DNA of 9,440 bases, taken from positions 6,079 to 15,518 of the forward strand of contig CAJUJC010000045.1 of the NCBI GenBank assembly GCA_910586805.1, written 5' to 3'. Below the pieces are notes generated by a model. It saw only the letters and a list, made by a program, of their open reading frames with translations, searched no databases and was not told the DNA's origin. Shown in pieces: positions 5,911-9,440 of this stretch. The DNA comes from an uncultured Erysipelotrichales bacterium. GTDB lineage: Bacteria > Bacillota_I > Bacilli_A > Erysipelotrichales > Coprobacillaceae. The stretch's first letter is position 1; each line of letters starts with the position of its first letter. Both the position numbers and the translations under genes were made by a program.

Positions 5911-6424
5911 AATACCCCTCCCCTTGTAATATTTTTCTTAACTTTTTACGTAGACGATAGTATGAATTTTCTACTGCTTTATAAGTCATTGCTCTTTCCT
6001 TTGAAATCTCATCAAGAGTTTGATAATAATAATATCTTCTATAAAAGAATTCCTGTTCTTTATATGATAACTTTGAAACAACATATTTCCAATCTATCTT
6101 TTCCACATCCTGAATATCTTTAAAAAGATCCATTTGTTCATATTGTATTTCCTTCAACAATTTTTTATTTTTTCTTACATAATTTAAACCCTGTCTTCTT
6201 GAAATGATGGCTATATAATTTTTAAATGTTATTTGTGTTTCATCATACTGCTCAATCTTATCCCAAATTTTTAATACAATATCATTATGACATTCTTCCC
6301 TATCCTGTTGATTTAATCTTAAAGAACATAAAATATAATTTATAAATTGACCATAATACATTTGAAGAAGTTCTAATCCATAATCATCTTTATTCTTTAA
6401 TAATTCTATGATTTGATTATCCAT
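5903..6424 (-). CDS. ECF-family RNA polymerase sigma factor
   Basis: A 173-residue alternative sigma factor that directs RNA polymerase to a small regulon. Region 2 covers about 17-87, with the -10-recognition segment QQDREECHNDIVLKIWDKIEQYD and FKNYIAIISRRQGLNYVRK. After a linker, region 4 (about 115-166) has LSYKEQEFFYRRYYYYQTLDEISKE followed by a helix-turn-helix, AMTYKAVENSYYRLRKKLRKIL. The layout resembles Bacillota ECF factors paired with membrane regulators (ECF30-like, a tentative placement). A run of four Tyr at 131-134 is an oddity. The ATG follows AAGGAGGG by 6 nt. The gene overlaps the downstream membrane-protein gene by 8 nt. I see no clear housekeeping promoter upstream. A TATATA and a TGAAAG occur there but are not correctly spaced, so autoregulation is possible but unproven. 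Confidence 0.9.
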   Translation of the reverse strand: MDNQIIELLKNKDDYGLELLQMYYGQFINYILCSLRLNQQDREECHNDIVLKIWDKIEQYDETQITFKNYIAIISRRQGLNYVRKNKKLLKEIQYEQMDLFKDIQDVEKIDWKYVVSKLSYKEQEFFYRRYYYYQTLDEISKERAMTYKAVENSYYRLRKKLRKILQGEGYYE

Positions 6425-6497
6425 ATTTATCCCTCCTTCACTTATATATACACATCAAACTTTCATTACCCCTCACTTTTATTTTAAAATATTTTAT

Positions 6498-6525
6498 AAT
6501 AAAAGAAAAGAGAGCAAATGCTCTC
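6498..6525 (-). terminator. Intrinsic terminator of prfC
   Basis: On the minus strand, GAGAGC-ATTT-GCTCTC makes a perfect 6-bp hairpin (6525-6510) followed by TTTTCTTTTATT. It lies directly after the prfC stop codon (6529-6527). Confidence 0.9.
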
Positions 6526-6526
6526 A

Positions 6527-8116
6527 TTAATTCTTTGAAAATTCAGCAAGTTCTAAATTTGGATTCTTTTCACTTGCCCATCGAATTCCCCATTCATTAG
6601 AAAACAACAATAAATACTGTCCTTTTAAATCTTGAACTTTTTTAGTATCCGAAGATAAATTTAAAGATTTTAAATCCACTTCTTTATTTTTAATCCATCT
6701 TACAAATTGATATGGAAGAGGCGTATTCACAATATCGACATTATATTCGCTTTTTAAACGATAAGTTAAGACTTCAAATTGAAGAACACCAACTACACCA
6801 ACAATAATTTCTTCCATACCTCCACCTAATTCAGTGAAAATTTGAATAGCTCCTTCTTGAGCAATTTGTTCGACACCCTTAACAAATTGTTTACGTTTCA
6901 TTGTATCTTTGTTTCTAATCATTGCAAAATGTTCAGGTGCAAATGTTGGAATGCCTTCGAATGCAAACTTATTTTTTGGTGTACATAGTGTATCGCCAAT
7001 AGAAAAAATACCTGGATCAAAAACACCAATAATATCACCTGAATATGCTTCTTCTACTTCTTCTCTATTTTCAGCCATCAATTGTTTAGATTGATTTAAT
7101 TTAATTCTTTTACCACCCTGATAATGGAAAACTTCCATACCTTTTGTGAATTTACCAGAACAAATTCTCATAAAAGCCATTCTATCCCTATGAGCTTTAT
7201 TCATATTTGCTTGAATTTTAAACACAAAAGCACTGAAATCTTCTCCTAAAGGATCGATTTCTCCTATATTACTATGACGTGATAGTGGTGATGTTGACAT
7301 ATCTAAGAAATGTTCCAAAAATGGTTCAACACCAAAATTTGTAAGGGCTGACCCAAAGCATACTGGAGACAATTCTCCTCTTTGAATTCTTTCTAAATCA
7401 AATTCAGCACCTGCACCATCTAATAATTCAATATCATCTTGTAATTGATTATATAATAATTCTCCAAGTTCATCTTTTAACTTCTCATTTGTCGCTTCAC
7501 AAACTTCTACATCAACTTCTTTTTTTCCACCTTGAACGGGAATAAAACGAATAACTTCTTGCTTATTTCTTTCATAAACTCCCTTAAATTCTTTTCCACA
7601 TCCAATTGGCCAATTAATTGCACAAGTTTCCATACCTAATTCTCGTTCAATTTCTTCCATTAATTCATAAGGATCCTTTGCTTCCCTATCCATTTTATTA
7701 ATAAAAGTAAAAATAGGAATATGACGCATTGCACAAACTTTAAATAATTTTCTCGTTTGATCTTCGACCCCTTTTGAACCATCGATAACCATGACTGCAC
7801 TATCTGCTGCCATTAATGTACGATAAGTGTCTTCTGAGAAATCCTGATGACCTGGTGTATCTAAAATATTAATACAAAAATCATTATAATGAAACTGTAA
7901 AACTGAAGAAGTTACTGAAATTCCTCTTTGTTTCTCAATTTCCATCCAATCACTTACAGCATGACGAGATTGTCTTTTTCCCTTAACCATTCCAGCTTCT
8001 TGAATAGCTCCTCCATAAAGAAGGAATTTTTCTGTTAAAGTTGTTTTCCCAGCATCGGGATGCGAAATAATCGCAAATGTACGACGTTTTTTCACTTGTT
8101 CCATCATTTCTGACAT
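6527..8116 (-). CDS. prfC: Peptide chain release factor 3
   Basis: RF3 is a translational GTPase that recycles RF1 and RF2 from the ribosome after peptide release. The chosen start gives 529 residues, the usual RF3 length. The GTPase domain shows the P-loop SHPDAGKTT (18-26), switch I with QRGISVTSS (63-71), DTPGHQDF (86-93) and NKMD (140-143). The DRMAFMRICSGKFTKGM and GVVGVLQFEVLTYRLKSEY segments are typical of RF3 domains II and III. I start at ATG 8116 because GGAGGG precedes it by 6 nt and it matches RF3 N-termini. The in-frame ATG at 8146 falls within the -10 box of the gene's own promoter and so is not transcribed from it. The gene appears monocistronic: promoter just upstream, terminator just downstream. 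Confidence 0.97.
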   Translation of the reverse strand: MSEMMEQVKKRRTFAIISHPDAGKTTLTEKFLLYGGAIQEAGMVKGKRQSRHAVSDWMEIEKQRGISVTSSVLQFHYNDFCINILDTPGHQDFSEDTYRTLMAADSAVMVIDGSKGVEDQTRKLFKVCAMRHIPIFTFINKMDREAKDPYELMEEIERELGMETCAINWPIGCGKEFKGVYERNKQEVIRFIPVQGGKKEVDVEVCEATNEKLKDELGELLYNQLQDDIELLDGAGAEFDLERIQRGELSPVCFGSALTNFGVEPFLEHFLDMSTSPLSRHSNIGEIDPLGEDFSAFVFKIQANMNKAHRDRMAFMRICSGKFTKGMEVFHYQGGKRIKLNQSKQLMAENREEVEEAYSGDIIGVFDPGIFSIGDTLCTPKNKFAFEGIPTFAPEHFAMIRNKDTMKRKQFVKGVEQIAQEGAIQIFTELGGGMEEIIVGVVGVLQFEVLTYRLKSEYNVDIVNTPLPYQFVRWIKNKEVDLKSLNLSSDTKKVQDLKGQYLLLFSNEWGIRWASEKNPNLELAEFSKN

Positions 8117-8145
8117 ACATTTCCCTCCAATAATCACACCATACA

Positions 8146-8174
8146 ATCATAAAGAAATTTCATTTATTTGTCAA
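8146..8174 (-). promoter_or_regulatory. Sigma-A type promoter of prfC
   Basis: The minus strand has TTGACA (8174-8169), exactly 17 bp, then TATGAT (8151-8146). The predicted start near 8139 gives a leader of about 23 nt containing the GGAGGG ribosome binding site. The -35 begins 2 bp after the stop of the DUF3783-like gene, so no terminator fits between them and some readthrough into prfC is also possible. Confidence 0.85.
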
Positions 8175-8176
8175 TT

Positions 8177-8551
8177 TTAATTTTGATGAGTTAATTGTTT
8201 ATACTCATTTTCCACATTTTTATATAACTGCTGGAATGTATAAACAACATTATCATTTGTAAGCATTGCTTTATAAGGTATAAAAGGAATGCCTGCATTT
8301 CTAAAAACATCTAAAATAATATCCAACTGTTCATTAGAAAAATGTGCAAAGAAAAGAAATGTTTCATTTAAATTTTCTTCTCTTTCTATATTTTTTCTTT
8401 GATATCCTGGTAAATTCAACAAATATCCCATTTGTTGTGAAATATCTTTTTCATCAATTTCTTTCATCTCTACATCTAATTGTTTGAGAATAATAGACAT
8501 AATATTTTTCACATTTTCATCTAATTTATAATATAAAATAAGTTCTTTCAT
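8177..8551 (-). CDS. DUF3783-like small protein of unknown function
   Basis: A 124-residue, probably cytosolic protein. The C-terminal part (about 64-118: FLFFAHFSNEQLDIILDVFR, then GIPFIPYKAMLTNDNVVYTFQQLYKN) fits my recollection of the DUF3783 family, in which a K-A-x-L-T motif precedes an aromatic residue and a closing helix. The N-terminal 60 residues are acidic and predicted mixed alpha/beta. No catalytic motif, signal peptide or membrane segment is visible. The ATG follows AAGGTGAG, which begins within the stop region of the aminopeptidase gene 9 nt upstream, so the two are probably one transcript. Function is unknown. Confidence 0.8.
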   Translation of the reverse strand: MKELILYYKLDENVKNIMSIILKQLDVEMKEIDEKDISQQMGYLLNLPGYQRKNIEREENLNETFLFFAHFSNEQLDIILDVFRNAGIPFIPYKAMLTNDNVVYTFQQLYKNVENEYKQLTHQN

Positions 8552-8560
8552 AATCTCACC

Positions 8561-9440
8561 TTAATCAAATGTAAAATTTCCATCTTTAAAAATTTCTACT
8601 TCTTCACCATTATATGCCAATGCTGTAATTCTTAAATCACTTGTTCCAAACATAAAATCAACATGAGTCATTGAATCATTAACACCATTTGCTAAAAGTT
8701 CTTCTCTACTCATCTCTAAACCATTTTTTAGACATTCACCAAAACCTCTACCCAAAGCCAAATGGCAAGCTGCATTTTCATCAAATAAAGTATTATAGAA
8801 TAAAGTATTCATTTCACGAATTGGTGAATTATAAGGAACTAATGCAACTTCCCCTAAATATTGACTACCTTCATCAGTTTCAATAATACTTTTTAAAACG
8901 TCATAACCTTTTTTTGCTTGAAAATCAATAACTCTTCCATTTTCAAATGTAATAGAAAATTCATCTACAATATGCCCATTGTAGTTTAAAGGCATTGAAC
9001 TATAAACAATACCATTAACACCTTCTCTATGTGGAGAAACAAAAATTTCTTCAGTAGGTATATTAGGGAATGAATAAATTCCATCAGTTGTATAACTTCC
9101 TCCACCAGCAAACAAATAATCATCTGGTAATGCAAGCGTTAAATTTGTTCCTAAACTATTTGACAAATGAATATGTCTAATTCCATAATCATTTAATTTT
9201 TTTACACGACTTTCAAATGAGCGACGATGTTTTTCCCATGCCTCAACAGGATCTTCTTCATCACAACGTGTTACATGAAAAATTGCTCTCCATAAAGCAT
9301 CAACAGCTTCTTGATCACTCATATCTGGATAAACTTTATTTGCCCACCCCACACTTGGAGCACCAACAATACACCAACGATCAATTCCTAATTCTAAATG
9401 ATCATAAAATTCTTTACATGCAATATGCATTGCCTTATTC
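8561..9440 (-). CDS. M29-family aminopeptidase (AmpS/PepS type), 5' end outside window
   Basis: Metal-dependent aminopeptidase that removes N-terminal residues from peptides in the cytoplasm. Only the C-terminal part is visible. The frame stays open to the right edge (codons before the Met at 9430 read N-K-A), and family members have about 410 residues, so about 115 lie beyond the window. Numbering from that Met, the family blocks are GAPSVGWANKVYPDM (23-37), LWRAIFHVTRCDEEDPVEAW (46-65), NIPTEEIFVSPHREGVNG (123-140), TDEGSQYLGEVALV (185-198), NTLFDENAACHLALG (213-227) and NGVNDSMTHVDFM (248-260). Probable metal ligands are Glu128, Glu194, His223, His256 and Asp258. Their spacing fits the thermophilic members, but the position that is Tyr in those (7 after His223) is Phe230. 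The Met at 9430 is internal, not the start. Confidence 0.95.
   Translation of the reverse strand, partial: NKAMHIACKEFYDHLELGIDRWCIVGAPSVGWANKVYPDMSDQEAVDALWRAIFHVTRCDEEDPVEAWEKHRRSFESRVKKLNDYGIRHIHLSNSLGTNLTLALPDDYLFAGGGSYTTDGIYSFPNIPTEEIFVSPHREGVNGIVYSSMPLNYNGHIVDEFSITFENGRVIDFQAKKGYDVLKSIIETDEGSQYLGEVALVPYNSPIREMNTLFYNTLFDENAACHLALGRGFGECLKNGLEMSREELLANGVNDSMTHVDFMFGTSDLRITALAYNGEEVEIFKDGNFTFD

Noticed and set aside
1..9440. Mobile element, CRISPR array, prophage or toxin-antitoxin genes
   Set aside because: No transposase, integrase, direct-repeat array, tRNA-flanked junction or target-site duplication was visible on either strand.

Overview
This window is strongly AT-rich bacterial DNA in which every gene I can support lies on the minus strand, so transcription runs from right to left. 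The infC-rpmI-rplT operon sits behind an L20-type attenuation leader, ribosome binding sites are strong AGGAGG-like sequences, promoters are TTGACA-17-TATNAT, and there are many short hairpin-plus-U-tract terminators. Together these point to a low-GC member of the Bacillota. The gene mix would suit an Erysipelotrichia- or Coprobacillaceae-like gut anaerobe, but that placement is inference and no marker here fixes it.

In transcription order (right to left): the 3' part of an M29-family aminopeptidase gene (cut by the window edge) and a small DUF3783-like gene. A consensus promoter and prfC (release factor 3) follow, closed by a terminator. Next comes a two-gene unit, an ECF sigma factor overlapping a seven-helix membrane protein with a large outer domain, closed by a terminator. 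A promoter with a 20-bp spacer filled by a palindrome then drives a 79-residue Cys-rich protein and a degenerate P1B-type ATPase homologue, closed by a terminator that contains the stop codon. A RluA-family pseudouridine synthase follows. Last come a consensus promoter, the L20 leader with its attenuator, infC (probably starting at AUU), rpmI and rplT, ending in a terminator.

The two outer blocks are translation housekeeping: IF3, L35, L20, RF3 and an rRNA/tRNA pseudouridine synthase. The central part (about 2320-6424) is the less ordinary region. The P-type ATPase homologue has lost its nucleotide-binding domain, its TGES motif and its membrane CPC motif, yet keeps the HAD-core aspartates and lysine and the membrane layout. 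It therefore looks like a pseudoenzyme rather than a pump. It follows a CxCxC mini-protein whose promoter has MerR-like architecture. The sigma factor is paired with a membrane protein that shows none of the usual anti-sigma signatures.

No tRNA, rRNA, insertion sequence, CRISPR array or prophage gene was seen. No intergenic stretch exceeds 300 bases.
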